Part shown: positions 25,679 through 35,626 of the stretch, one piece after another | Numbering within the stretch: position 1 is the stretch's first letter | Layout: each line of letters begins with the position of its first letter | Source: Nocardiopsis alba DSM 43377 | GTDB taxonomy: Bacteria; Actinomycetota; Actinomycetes; Streptosporangiales; Streptosporangiaceae | Direction of reading: 5' to 3' | Assembly: GCF_000341225.1 (NCBI RefSeq) | Contig: NZ_ANAC01000017.1 | Span: 141,132-205,131 of the forward strand | DNA: 64,000 nucleotides | Notes under the pieces: generated by a model | What the model was told of the DNA's origin: nothing | The model's database searches: none | What the model saw: only the letters and a program-made list of their open reading frames with translations | Made by a program: the position numbers and the translations under genes

Positions 25679-26453
25679 GGTGGGCGCCTCCCTTACGGCC
25701 GTTCCTCTTGTCGCCGTCGGTGTCGTCCTTCTCGCCGTGGAGCAGGTCGGAGATGCCGATCACGCCTTCGTCCTCGGTGCTTTCGGGGGCCTCTCCCTGG
25801 TGGATGGGGATGGGGCCCTGGGTGTCGTCGTCGGCCACGGTGCCGAGTTCGCGGGCGTCGGCGCAGGTGGCGATGACGGTCAGTCCCTCCTCGGAGAGGT
25901 CCTTGAGGGTGCGCCACATCTCGGCCTGATGCTCGCCGCTCAGGCCGCCGTCGACGTCGTCGACGGCCAGGAGGCGGGGTTCGTAGACCAGTCCCAGGGC
26001 CATGCCGAGGCGCCTGCGTTCGGGCAGGGGGAGTTCCTTGATCAGGGTCTTGCGGTCCAGGTCGGCCAGTCCGACCGCCTCCATGGCCTCGTCCGCCACG
26101 GAACGGGCGGAGGGGCGCAGGCGCAGCAGGCGTGCCTCGGAGAGGTGCTCGCGGACCCGGAGGCGTTCGTCGAGGTCGTTGACGTCGTTCATGAGCCCCA
26201 GAGAGCTGATTCGACGGACCTTGCGGGCCTGCTTCGGGAGGGAGAAGCCGTCCACGTGCAGGGTGCCCCGGCTGGGGCGCATCCTCCCGGTGAGGGTGAG
26301 CAACAGGGCGCTGCGTCCACCGCCGGAATCGGCCTGGAAGACGGTGAGCGTTCCTGGGCGCGCGGTGAAGTCGATCCCCGTGTAGACGGGGCCCTCTCGG
26401 GTGGTGAGTGTGACGTCCTCGGCGTGCACACGTGCTCCGGTGGCCCGACGCAT
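25665..26453 (-). CDS. ABC-type ATPase-like protein with altered Walker A
   Basis: 262 residues from ATG 26453; an upstream in-frame extension crosses the operator and was rejected. The ABC ATPase fold is recognisable, with changes at motifs: Walker A reads ADSGGGRSALL (about 41-51), with Arg47 where the invariant Lys should be; the signature region is KELPLPERRRLGMALGL instead of LSGGQ; Walker B is RLLAVDDVDGG, with Asp in place of the catalytic Glu; the switch His is absent (VIATCAD). The C-terminal ~60 residues are acidic and disordered. It overlaps the YhgE gene. A regulatory or weakly hydrolysing subunit is possible. Confidence 0.82.
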   Translation of the reverse strand: MRRATGARVHAEDVTLTTREGPVYTGIDFTARPGTLTVFQADSGGGRSALLLTLTGRMRPSRGTLHVDGFSLPKQARKVRRISSLGLMNDVNDLDERLRVREHLSEARLLRLRPSARSVADEAMEAVGLADLDRKTLIKELPLPERRRLGMALGLVYEPRLLAVDDVDGGLSGEHQAEMWRTLKDLSEEGLTVIATCADARELGTVADDDTQGPIPIHQGEAPESTEDEGVIGISDLLHGEKDDTDGDKRNGRKGGAHRAQS

Positions 26454-26470
26454 CCTTAGCGGCCTCCCTT

Positions 26471-26494
26471 TTTGAACTGACCGGTCAGTACAAA
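26471..26494. promoter_or_regulatory. TetR-type operator upstream of ABC/YhgE operon
   Basis: Perfect 14 bp core ACTGACCGGTCAGT at 26476-26489, flanked by TTTG and CAAA so that 11 of 12 base pairs in a 24 bp palindrome match. It lies 18-41 bp upstream of the ABC-ATPase start, where it would cover the promoter. GACCGGTC-centred palindromes are common TetR-family sites, and a TetR gene follows the operon. Confidence 0.75.
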
Positions 26495-26702
26495 TTCCGG
26501 GTCCACGGTACTCCCCGGAGTCGGTGCTCCTGAGCGTTGGGCCCTGTGGCCTCCGGCACAAAGAGGCGCTCCAGGGGCAGGGGGGATCCGAATCGGGATT
26601 TGACGGGGCGCTTGCCAGGTTCTTCGTGTAATTTGAAAAAATACGTAATCTCGTAATAATGAAGGTGTAGGAGTGACGTCACATCGACAGCGGGGAGCGG
26701 CC

Positions 26703-27560
26703 ATGCGGGAGAGAACACTGCGCGGGATCGGATCGGCGACGACGAGACTCTTCCTGCTGTACATGGTCGTGCTGCTGGCGCTGATCGTCGCCTGGCTCAC
26801 CGATGTCCCGGTTCCCGATCACTCGCCCCTCCTCCTGGCCCTGATCGGCTTCGTGATCTGGGGGACGTCGGTACTGTGCACCTGGAGCGCCGACCGGATG
26901 GCCGTGCGTCGTGAGCCCTCCGCCCCCGTGGAGGTGGGCCCTCCGGTCCGAGGGGCCTGGCAGGCGTTGAACGGTCCGGCCGACAAGGTGCCCAGCCACG
27001 GGGTCCGCTGGCTCGGACAGGCCTACGCGATCGATGTCCTCGTGGTCGAGGGGCGTGAGGACGCCTCCCCTTGGAGCCCGATCGGACGCCCCGCGACCGC
27101 CTATCCGTCCTTCGGTGAGCCGCTGCTCGCCGTCGCCGACGCCACGGTCGTCCACGTCGACGACGGACAACGCGACCACCGAGGCCGCGACACCTATCCC
27201 GGTCTGGCCTACCTGATGCTGGAGGGGCTCGCCCGTTCCCTGGGAGGCCCGCGCCGCGTCCTCGGCAACCACGTGATCCTCGATCTGGGGGACGGCGTCC
27301 ACGCTCTGTACGCCCACCTGCGTCGGGGCTCCGCGAGCGTGCGGGTCGGAGACCGGGTCGAGAAGGGCACGCCGATCGGCCTGTGCGGGAACTCCGGCAA
27401 CTCCAGCGAGCCCCACCTGCACTTCCAACTCATGGACGACGCGAACCCGAAGTGGGCCGCCGGGCTCCCCTTCACCTGGACCGGGGTGGGTCTCCCCCCG
27501 AACGGCGAGGTCTTCACCGTCCCGGCCACCGGCAACGGGGCCGACGCGACGGGCTCCTGA
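26703..27560 (+). CDS. M23-family metallopeptidase, membrane-anchored
   Basis: 285 residues from ATG 26703 (GGGAG five bases upstream); a GTG at 26673 is a weaker alternative. Two membrane helices (about 15-33 and 42-62) precede an M23 (LytM-like) domain: SHGVRWLGQAYAIDV carries the first His (about 99) and Asp (about 111), GNHVILDLGDGVHALYAHL the central strand and a conserved His, and EPHLHFQ (about 237-240) the final zinc ligand. All key positions are present, so it may be active on peptidoglycan cross-links, although many family members are degenerate regulators. The upstream stretch 26600-26680 is unusually AT-rich. Confidence 0.85.
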   Translation: MRERTLRGIGSATTRLFLLYMVVLLALIVAWLTDVPVPDHSPLLLALIGFVIWGTSVLCTWSADRMAVRREPSAPVEVGPPVRGAWQALNGPADKVPSHGVRWLGQAYAIDVLVVEGREDASPWSPIGRPATAYPSFGEPLLAVADATVVHVDDGQRDHRGRDTYPGLAYLMLEGLARSLGGPRRVLGNHVILDLGDGVHALYAHLRRGSASVRVGDRVEKGTPIGLCGNSGNSSEPHLHFQLMDDANPKWAAGLPFTWTGVGLPPNGEVFTVPATGNGADATGS

Positions 27561-27630
27561 CGGCGGGGCGTCTCGCGAAAACCTAGACTGCGCCTGGACG
27601 CACGAAGGAAGACGACGGGGGACCGAGGAC

Positions 27631-28401
27631 ATGACGGAGATCGCCGAACGGGCGGCCGCTGCGCTGGACGACCCGGAGAACTGGCCGGAGGACCCCAAGG
27701 AGGCGGTGGTCCGGCAACGTCTGCTCGCCGACCGGGTGCGTACCGAACCCCTCGACGCCGAAGGGGTCGAACTCGTCTGCGGACTGGACGTCAGCTACGG
27801 AGTGGGCGACACCGAACTCGCCGCGGCCGCCGTCGTCCTCGACGCCCGCACGCTGGAGGTGGTCGAGACCTCCCTGGTGGCCGACACACCCTCCTTCCCC
27901 TACGTCTCGGGTCTCTTCGCCTTCCGTGAGCTGCCGCCGGTCCTGAAGGCGATCGAGGGACTGTCACTGACCCCCGACGTGTTCGTCAGCGACGGTTTCG
28001 GCCTGGCGCACCCCCGCCGGTTCGGGGTCGCCAGCCACTTGGGCGTGCTGATCGACGCGCGGGTGGTCGGCTCCGCCAAGTCCGTGCTGTACGGCCGCAA
28101 CACCCCGCCCGGCGAGGAGCGCGGTTCCTGGACCCCGATGGTCGCCGGGCGCTCCGAGATCGTGGACGACACCTTCGCCCTCGCGGAGGAGGGGGCCGAG
28201 GTGATCGGCCGCACTCTGCGCACCCGTTCCCGGACCCGCCCGGTCTACGTCTCCGTGGGCCACCGGGTCGACCTGGAGGGGGCCGCCGACCTCATCATGC
28301 GGGTCTCCCCCAAGTACCGGATCCCCGAGCCCATCAGGCACGCCGACCGTCTGTGCGGTCTGTACCGCAAGGAGCACGAGGCCGGTGGGGCGGCGAAGTA
28401 G
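27631..28401 (+). CDS. nfi: Endonuclease V
   Basis: 256 residues. Endonuclease V cleaves DNA near deoxyinosine, a deamination repair activity. Family motifs: GLDVSYG with catalytic Asp53; the FPYVSGLFAFRE wedge motif (about 89-100) with Glu100; and SDGFGLAHPRRFGVASHLGV with Asp121 and the following His. Near the end, SVGHRVDLEGAADLIMRVSPKYRIPEP is typical of the family's C-terminus. Start ATG at 27631. It is transcribed alone, ending at a strong hairpin shared with convergent guaB1. Confidence 0.95.
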   Translation: MTEIAERAAAALDDPENWPEDPKEAVVRQRLLADRVRTEPLDAEGVELVCGLDVSYGVGDTELAAAAVVLDARTLEVVETSLVADTPSFPYVSGLFAFRELPPVLKAIEGLSLTPDVFVSDGFGLAHPRRFGVASHLGVLIDARVVGSAKSVLYGRNTPPGEERGSWTPMVAGRSEIVDDTFALAEEGAEVIGRTLRTRSRTRPVYVSVGHRVDLEGAADLIMRVSPKYRIPEPIRHADRLCGLYRKEHEAGGAAK

Positions 28402-28419
28402 GAAGAGGCGGGAAACGGA

Positions 28420-28448
28420 GAGGGGAGGGGGCCGGGCCCCCTCCCCTC
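28420..28448. terminator. Bidirectional hairpin terminator
   Basis: GAGGGGAGGGGGC and GCCCCCTCCCCTC form perfect 13 bp arms with a 3-base loop (CGG) between the convergent nfi and guaB1 genes. Confidence 0.8.
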
Positions 28449-28472
28449 ACTCGATCGTGGCGCGATCCTCGG

Positions 28473-30002
<1,530 letters not shown>

Positions 30003-30156
30003 TTATGCCGTGGCCGATTACCGTGGAGGTACCCCGGTCTGGCATGATGACCCGATTCCCGCCTCTACCCGGCCCTGACCCATGCCCTTCTCCGGCGCTC
30101 GAACGCCGTGCGCCGTGGGCATGCGAGGTCGTGGGCCGCCCCAGGAGAACTCCGCA

Positions 30157-31089
30157 ATGTCGCGTTTCACGCTCGCGCAAGTCAAGGAAGAGACCTACAA
30201 GGCCAAGGACGCCTGGTGGACGGTCTTCCTGGTCGACCCGTTGGCCGGCCGGCTGGTGGTGTGGACGGCCAACCGCACCGGTATCACCCCCAATCAGCTC
30301 ACGCTGGGGGCCGGAGTCCTGGGTCTGCTCTCGGCGCTGTGCTTCATCGCCCCGGTGTGGGCCGGCGACCTGGGGTGGGCGTGGCTGGTGGCCGGAGCGC
30401 TGCTGTTCCACCTGAGCTTCGTGCTCGACTGTATGGACGGCAAGATCGCCCGTCTGAAGGGCAACGGCTCGATCTTCGGGGCCTGGGTCGACTTCGTCTT
30501 CGACCGGATCCGGTTCTTCGGCTGTGTGATGGCGTTGTTGATCGGTCAGTGGCTGATCACCGGTAACGCCGCCTACCTGATCGTCGCGCCGGTGGTGGTC
30601 TTCTTCGACCTGCTGCGCTACCTCAACGGCGCCCAGGTCGCCAAGACCCGCAAGTCGATGAGGCAGGCCCTGGCCCTGGCCAGCGGCGACACCGAACGCC
30701 TGCGCGAGGAGGCGGTCGGCGGCGCCGTCGATCCCGAGGACGAGGAGGGCCCCGACGCCCCGTCGGCCCCGGCCGCGGGCTCCCCGGCCCCCAAGGGGTT
30801 CTACCCCCGGGTCCGGGACGCCCTGCTGCGTCATCGGGTGCGTCCGCACCTGTTCAGCGGGATCGAGTTCGAGATGTTCCTGTGCGTGGTGGCGCCGCTG
30901 ACCGTGCTGATCGCCTTCGTCTCACCGCTCGACAGCCTGATCATCCCGGTGGCGGTCTTCTCCGTACTGGCGTTGGCCTTCTTCGAGATGGTGCTGGTCC
31001 TGCGCCTGTGGAAGGAGACCCGCCGCTTCGAGACGCGTCGCCGTGAAGCGGCCGCCGTCCCGCCGGCGGGGTCCGCCGACGGGAGCTGA
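30157..31089 (+). CDS. CDP-alcohol phosphatidyltransferase
   Basis: 310 residues from ATG 30157 with AGGAG nine bases upstream. The full catalytic signature D-x2-DG-x2-AR-x8-G-x3-D-x3-D is present: DCMDGKIAR (91-99), Gly108, Asp112 and Asp116. Six membrane helices surround it. A ~45-residue acidic, Pro/Ala-rich insert (about 185-230) separates the third and fourth helix groups and is unusual. The enzyme should condense a CDP-linked lipid or polyol with an alcohol. Homologues without clear PgsA or Pis identity may make inositol-phosphate or glycerol-linked products; the substrates are undefined. Confidence 0.85.
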   Translation: MSRFTLAQVKEETYKAKDAWWTVFLVDPLAGRLVVWTANRTGITPNQLTLGAGVLGLLSALCFIAPVWAGDLGWAWLVAGALLFHLSFVLDCMDGKIARLKGNGSIFGAWVDFVFDRIRFFGCVMALLIGQWLITGNAAYLIVAPVVVFFDLLRYLNGAQVAKTRKSMRQALALASGDTERLREEAVGGAVDPEDEEGPDAPSAPAAGSPAPKGFYPRVRDALLRHRVRPHLFSGIEFEMFLCVVAPLTVLIAFVSPLDSLIIPVAVFSVLALAFFEMVLVLRLWKETRRFETRRREAAAVPPAGSADGS

Positions 31090-31100
31090 CGACCTCGGTT

Positions 31101-31116
31101 CCGGCCTCGGGGCCGG
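31101..31116. terminator. Short hairpin between convergent genes
   Basis: CCGGCC-TCGG-GGCCGG, a 6 bp perfect stem with tetraloop, in the 36 bp between the phosphatidyltransferase and the convergent acyltransferase. Confidence 0.5.
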
Positions 31117-31125
31117 GCCCGGCGT

Positions 31126-32283
31126 TCACCCCTGAGAGGGGGTCTTCGCCGGGTCCGGCCCCTTCTCGCGTTCGGGGGTCCTCTTGCCCTGGACCTCGCG
31201 GTCCTCCCTGCGGAGGAACCAGGTCGGCTGGGGCTCCACGGCCCACTTCATGCACGCGCGTACCCAGGGGGCGCACAGCAGGAAGGTGAGTCCCACGCCC
31301 AAGGCGATGGTGGCGGCCAAGGCCACCGGTCCGGTGAGCACGTCGTACCAGGGGGAGGCCTTGAAGACGATCAGGACCACCGAGTGCCCCAGGTAGATGA
31401 ACAGGGTGTAGGCGCCGAGCGACGTGAACCAGGTACGTCGCTTGGGGGTGAGCGCGAGCACGGCGACGGTCATGGCCAGGGCGAGGCCCATGAAGGCCAA
31501 CCGGATGCCGATGCTGGGCAGGAGGGGGTCGATGTCCCGGTCGGTGAGGCTGTCCCGCCAGAACAGCCAGTCCCGGCTGAGGTGCTCGGAGATCGGCACG
31601 GCGAGAACCGCGGTGGCCACCATGACGACGACGGAGGCGATCCGCACCCAGAGTCGGTCCAGGTGGGCGAAGTGCTCACGGCGCAGGCTCAGGCCCAGCA
31701 CGAAGAAGGGCAGGAAGCTGAGCACGCGCCCCATCGACAGGGTGGAGCCGAGGTCGGCGGTGGCCGCGAACAACGAGATGACGATCGCGATCGCCACGGG
31801 CCAGCGCAGACGGTTCCACACGGGCACGCTCAGACGCCACAGGAACAGGGCGACCAGGAACCAGAGCGTCCAGGTCGGCTTGAGGACCGACAGGGAGTCG
31901 GGGAGTCCGCCGCGATCGACGGTGTAGATGGCCTGGTGGATCGTCCAGAAGATCAGGTAGGGGACCGCCAGCGACAGGACCAGCTTCTCCACCCGGTTCG
32001 ACGAGGCGTCGAAGGAGCGTGACAGGTACCCGCTGATCATGATGAACGCGGGCATGTGGAAGAAGTAGATCCAGTAGTAGAGGGCGCCGGCGGGCCCGTA
32101 GTCGGTGAGGGGTTCGATCGCGTGGCCGACGACGACCAGGGCGATCAGGATGAACTTGGCGTTGTCCAGGCGGGCGTCACGACCCGGTGCGTCTCCCGAG
32201 GGGGCTTTCGCTTCGGGACGGACGGTCTTCTCGGGTCCATCCGTCGCGGATCGGGCGGTCGTACTGGTCAAGGATGAGGCCAC
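31126..32283 (-). CDS. Acyltransferase-family membrane protein (fucose 4-O-acetylase-like)
   Basis: 385 residues from GTG 32283, which has GGAG six bases upstream; a GTG at 32301 and an ATG at 32403 would lengthen a poorly conserved N-terminus. After ~40 charged residues the signature RLDNAKFILIALVVVGHAIEPL appears, with the conserved His, then FFHMPAFIMISGYLSR, as in the family of fucose/sugar O-acetylases. About ten helices; the C-terminus is charged (WFLRREDREVQGKR). It differs from the OafA-type gene at 7192 in sequence and in N-terminal pattern. It probably acylates a surface glycan or lipid; context gives no more. Confidence 0.8.
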   Translation of the reverse strand: MASSLTSTTARSATDGPEKTVRPEAKAPSGDAPGRDARLDNAKFILIALVVVGHAIEPLTDYGPAGALYYWIYFFHMPAFIMISGYLSRSFDASSNRVEKLVLSLAVPYLIFWTIHQAIYTVDRGGLPDSLSVLKPTWTLWFLVALFLWRLSVPVWNRLRWPVAIAIVISLFAATADLGSTLSMGRVLSFLPFFVLGLSLRREHFAHLDRLWVRIASVVVMVATAVLAVPISEHLSRDWLFWRDSLTDRDIDPLLPSIGIRLAFMGLALAMTVAVLALTPKRRTWFTSLGAYTLFIYLGHSVVLIVFKASPWYDVLTGPVALAATIALGVGLTFLLCAPWVRACMKWAVEPQPTWFLRREDREVQGKRTPEREKGPDPAKTPSQG

Positions 32284-32752
32284 TAGGGACTCCGAGGTCA
32301 CGGGTTGCGGGGTGTGGGCGGTGTTCCCGAACGTCGTCCGAGGGAACGTGGTCGGGTCGCCGGGCGATACCGGAGGACCGACCGATCCGGCGCCGCGTGG
32401 CACGCGAGGGGGGATACCGGAGAGGTGATGGCGGCGAACATGGTCCGTTACCTTACTGAGACATGTTGGAATGTGCCAGTGGTTCGCGCAAATCAGGCAA
32501 AAGTTCGCGGAGTCGATCTCCTCGCCCGAAACAGGGCGTGAGAAGGCCCCTGTGGGCTCACACGAAGGAGAGCGAAGGTCGCCTATCGTGTGCAGACCCT
32601 AACCCATAGCTCACAGCGAGACGCCCATGGGCCACATCATCCGACGTGTCGAACCGAACGCGTCGGTGTGAACCGGCGAGGCCCGCGAAGATAGTCTGAC
32701 CGAGGCGGCTGTTCCCCTTGCAGCGTCTGCCAGGACGAGAACGAAGAAGGCG
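32284..32752. other. Divergent intergenic region with inverted repeats, 469 bp
   Basis: No gene is supported. It lies between the acyltransferase and the M20 peptidase. It contains inverted repeats: ACAGGG/CCCTGT (32531-32536 and 32548-32553) and CACACGA/TCGTGTG (32559-32565 and 32586-32592), close together and possibly operators or a leader structure. A TAGTCT hexamer at 32692-32697 is a candidate -10 for the M20 gene, about 55 bp before its start. The stretch around 32445-32510 is AT-richer than its surroundings. Confidence 0.45.
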
Positions 32753-34798
32753 GTGGAAACCGTGCCGCACGCGGTGGACCCGAACCGTGCCGCTCAGCAC
32801 GGAAGCGTGGTCATGCGACTCCTCGACGAGATCTTCCCGCTCGTGGAGGGTGTCTACGTCGACCTGCACAAGAACCCGGAGCTCTCCCACGCCGAACAAC
32901 GGACCGCCAGCGTCGTCGCGGAATGGCTGAACCGGACCGGCTACGAGGTCCACAAGGGCATCGGTGGTACCGGCGTGGTCGGCATCCTCCGTAACGGCCC
33001 CGGTCCCACGGTGATGTTGCGCGCCGACATGGACGCGCTTCCCCTGGAGGAGAAGACCGGGCTCCCCTACGCCAGTACCGCGAAGGCGGTGGACGGCGAG
33101 GGCGTCGAGGTGCCCGTCATGCACGCATGCGGCCACGACGCGCACACCGCGTGCCTGGTCGGCGTCGCGGACCTGCTCTCGGAGACCCGCGAGGAATGGG
33201 CCGGGACCGTCATGATCGTGGCCCAGCCCGGCGAGGAGACCCTCGACGGCGCCCAAGGGATGATCGACGACGGTCTGTTCGACCGCTTCGGCCGGCCCGA
33301 CGTCATCCTCGGGCAGCACCTGGGACCGCAGCCCGCCGGTCTCATCTCCCACCGCGCCGGGATCATCCTCGGCGCCGCCAACGCCTACCGGGTGCGCATC
33401 CACGGTGAGGGCGGACACGCCTCCCAGCCCCACACCACCGTCGACCCGGTGCTCATCGCCGCCAACATCGTCAGCCGACTCCAGGGCGTGGTCTCCCGTG
33501 AGATCAGCCCCAGCGAGATGGCGGTGCTCACGGTCGGCCGGATCCAGGCGGGCACCAAGGCCAACATCATCCCGGACGAGGCCTACCTGGAGATCAGCAC
33601 CCGGGCGCTCAACGAGAACGTCGCGGACCAGCTGGAGAAGGCCATCGAGCGCGTCGTGCGCGCCGAGGCGGCCGCCTCGGGCGCCGGGCGCGAACCCGAG
33701 GTCGAGCGTTTCCAGGGCAGCGGGGTCACCCACAACGACCCGACCGCCACCGCCGACGTCGCCGGCGCGCACCTCGCCTACTTCGGCGAGGAGTACGTCA
33801 TCCACCTGCCGGACCCCTCCCCGTCCACCGAGGACTTCTGCCGCTTCGGTCTGCCCGACGACCCGCAGCCGATCCCCTACGTCTTCTGGTTCGTGGGCGC
33901 CACCCCCCACGACGTGTGGGAGTCCGCACCCGGCGACACGCCCTACGAGAAGATGGGCAACGTCCCGAGCAACCACTCCCCGTTCTTCTCGCCCGCCCGC
34001 GAGCCCACCCTGCGGGCCGGACTCGCCGCCCTGACGGTGGCCGCCCTGTCCTACCTGGGCAGCGACAACAAGAACCCGTCCAGGCCGAACGTGGCCCCGG
34101 TCGGACCGGCCTTCGTGGGGCCGGACCCCACGGGGGTCGCCGACCCGCGCGCCACCACGGGCGAGGGCGAGCAGTACACCTCCGTCCCCGAGGGGACGCC
34201 GGGCGTTCCCGAACCCGTGGAGACGCCCTCGTTCTCCCAGGAGGACCCCGGTCCGGTGGAGAACCACGCCGAACCGCCGTCGTCGGCGCCCGTCGGGCCG
34301 CCGGTCGTCGCGGGATCCATGGAGGTCCCCTCCTACGAGGACCCGCTCTCGGGGCCCCAGGAAACGCCCTTCCCGCCGGAGGAGCCTCCCTCGGCCCCGC
34401 AGGTCGGCTCCGCTCCGGCGGCCCCGACCGCGGACCCGGAGCCCTACACGGCCGACAACGACGCCTACGACAGCGCCTACCTCGCCTCCTCCTGGCCCGC
34501 GCCCGACGAGCCCTTCGGCGAGTCCACCCGGGAGTCCGACATCCGCTCGGTCATGGGGGAGCAGGACCAGGAGATCCAGGACGAGTGGCTCGACGACAAG
34601 ATCGACGAGTCGACCCTGTCCGCCGACATGGCCGCGATCATGGACGAGGTCGGCGCGCCCCCGGCTCCCCCCGGGCCTCCGGCGACCCCGCCCGCGGGCC
34701 CCGCCTACGGAGGGCCGCCGCCGGCCGGCAGCGCGCACGACGCGCCTCCGCCCCCCGGGCCGGAGGACGACCGGCCCGACGCCCGCTACCGGTACTGA
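32753..34798 (+). CDS. M20-family amidohydrolase with long acidic/proline C-terminal tail
   Basis: 681 residues from GTG 32753 (another GTG at 32762 is possible). The first ~430 residues are a complete M20 amidohydrolase: LRADMDALPL, MHACGHDAHTA with metal ligands, QPGEET, GEGGHASQPH in the dimerisation domain, and a SPFFSP segment near the end. Such enzymes hydrolyse N-acyl amino acids, hippurate or dipeptides. Normal length is ~400; the extra ~250 residues are low-complexity, acidic and proline-rich with no motif, and keep the strong GC3 bias, so they are genuinely coding. No signal peptide is seen, so the tail is probably cytoplasmic. The next gene begins 6 bp later. Confidence 0.88.
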   Translation: METVPHAVDPNRAAQHGSVVMRLLDEIFPLVEGVYVDLHKNPELSHAEQRTASVVAEWLNRTGYEVHKGIGGTGVVGILRNGPGPTVMLRADMDALPLEEKTGLPYASTAKAVDGEGVEVPVMHACGHDAHTACLVGVADLLSETREEWAGTVMIVAQPGEETLDGAQGMIDDGLFDRFGRPDVILGQHLGPQPAGLISHRAGIILGAANAYRVRIHGEGGHASQPHTTVDPVLIAANIVSRLQGVVSREISPSEMAVLTVGRIQAGTKANIIPDEAYLEISTRALNENVADQLEKAIERVVRAEAAASGAGREPEVERFQGSGVTHNDPTATADVAGAHLAYFGEEYVIHLPDPSPSTEDFCRFGLPDDPQPIPYVFWFVGATPHDVWESAPGDTPYEKMGNVPSNHSPFFSPAREPTLRAGLAALTVAALSYLGSDNKNPSRPNVAPVGPAFVGPDPTGVADPRATTGEGEQYTSVPEGTPGVPEPVETPSFSQEDPGPVENHAEPPSSAPVGPPVVAGSMEVPSYEDPLSGPQETPFPPEEPPSAPQVGSAPAAPTADPEPYTADNDAYDSAYLASSWPAPDEPFGESTRESDIRSVMGEQDQEIQDEWLDDKIDESTLSADMAAIMDEVGAPPAPPGPPATPPAGPAYGGPPPAGSAHDAPPPPGPEDDRPDARYRY

Positions 34799-34804
34799 GG
34801 GTCC

Positions 34805-35608
34805 ATGGGGGTCGTCTCATGGCGATGGGGCGACCCCCATGTGCGTCGCTCTCTGCGACACCCGAGGGAGACGCCCATCCTCATCGGGTGTGTCCTGGTC
34901 ACCCTGTTCACCGTCGCGGGGGCGGTCAGTCGTGCCCTATCGGGAGACCCGAACGAACCCCTGCTGCTGCTGAGCCTGCCCGCGCTCGTGTACTTCGTGC
35001 GCGGGCAGCTCTACGCCCGACAACGCGTCAACGGCGTGCGTATCACCGAGCACCAGTTCCCCGAGGCGTACCGGATGGTGGTCGAGGCCTCGGAACGCCT
35101 CGGGATGCGTCAGGTTCCCGACGCCTACGTGGTGCTCGGCAACGGTGTGCTCAACGCGTTCGCCTCCGGACACGGGTTCCGTCGCTACGTGGCGATCAAC
35201 AGCGACCTGTTCGAGGTGGGCGGTCGGCTCTCCGACCCCGACGCCCTGCGTTTCGTGATCGGCCACGAGGTGGGGCACATCGCCGCCGGGCACACCTCCT
35301 TCTGGCGTCAGTTCGCCGTGTCCGTGGCCAACGTGATCCCCGGGGTGGGCAGCACTCTGGGGCGGGCCCAGGAGTACACCGCCGACAACCACGCCTACGA
35401 GTACTGCCCCGAAGGGGTCCAAGGGATGCGGATCCTCGCCGCCGGCAAGTACCTCTACCGGGACGTGGACTTCGACGACATCGCCGACCGGGCACGGACC
35501 GACACCGGGTTCTTCGTGACCCTGGTCAACCTGCTCTCCAGCCACCCGATCAACACGTTCCGCTTCGCCGCCCTGGCCGACCGCACCAGACCCGGAAGGG
35601 TGCTGTGA
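34805..35608 (+). CDS. M48-family membrane zinc metallopeptidase
   Basis: 267 residues. One or two N-terminal helices (about 25-60) precede the catalytic domain. HEVGHIAAGH supplies HExxH and the downstream ligand segment is RAQEYTADNHAYEY (Glu, and the conserved Asp). The layout resembles small M48 (HtpX/Ste24-like) proteases, although the usual C-terminal helix pair is not obvious. It lies 6 bp after the M20 peptidase and is likely cotranscribed, so the two hydrolases may share a role in protein or peptide turnover at the membrane. Starts at ATG 34805. Confidence 0.85.
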   Translation: MGVVSWRWGDPHVRRSLRHPRETPILIGCVLVTLFTVAGAVSRALSGDPNEPLLLLSLPALVYFVRGQLYARQRVNGVRITEHQFPEAYRMVVEASERLGMRQVPDAYVVLGNGVLNAFASGHGFRRYVAINSDLFEVGGRLSDPDALRFVIGHEVGHIAAGHTSFWRQFAVSVANVIPGVGSTLGRAQEYTADNHAYEYCPEGVQGMRILAAGKYLYRDVDFDDIADRARTDTGFFVTLVNLLSSHPINTFRFAALADRTRPGRVL

Positions 35609-35626
35609 GGCGGGAGGGGCCGGAGA

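Noticed and set aside
32428..32541. Small plus-strand frame starting near MAANMVRYLTE
   Set aside because: Short, no GC3 bias over its AT-richer part, no convincing ribosome site tied to a conserved product; more likely promoter DNA.
32558..34738. 726-codon open frame on the minus strand
   Set aside because: It is antisense to the M20 peptidase, has no recognisable domain, and its residue composition (Gly/Val/Arg/Asp repeats) is that of an antisense frame in GC-rich DNA.
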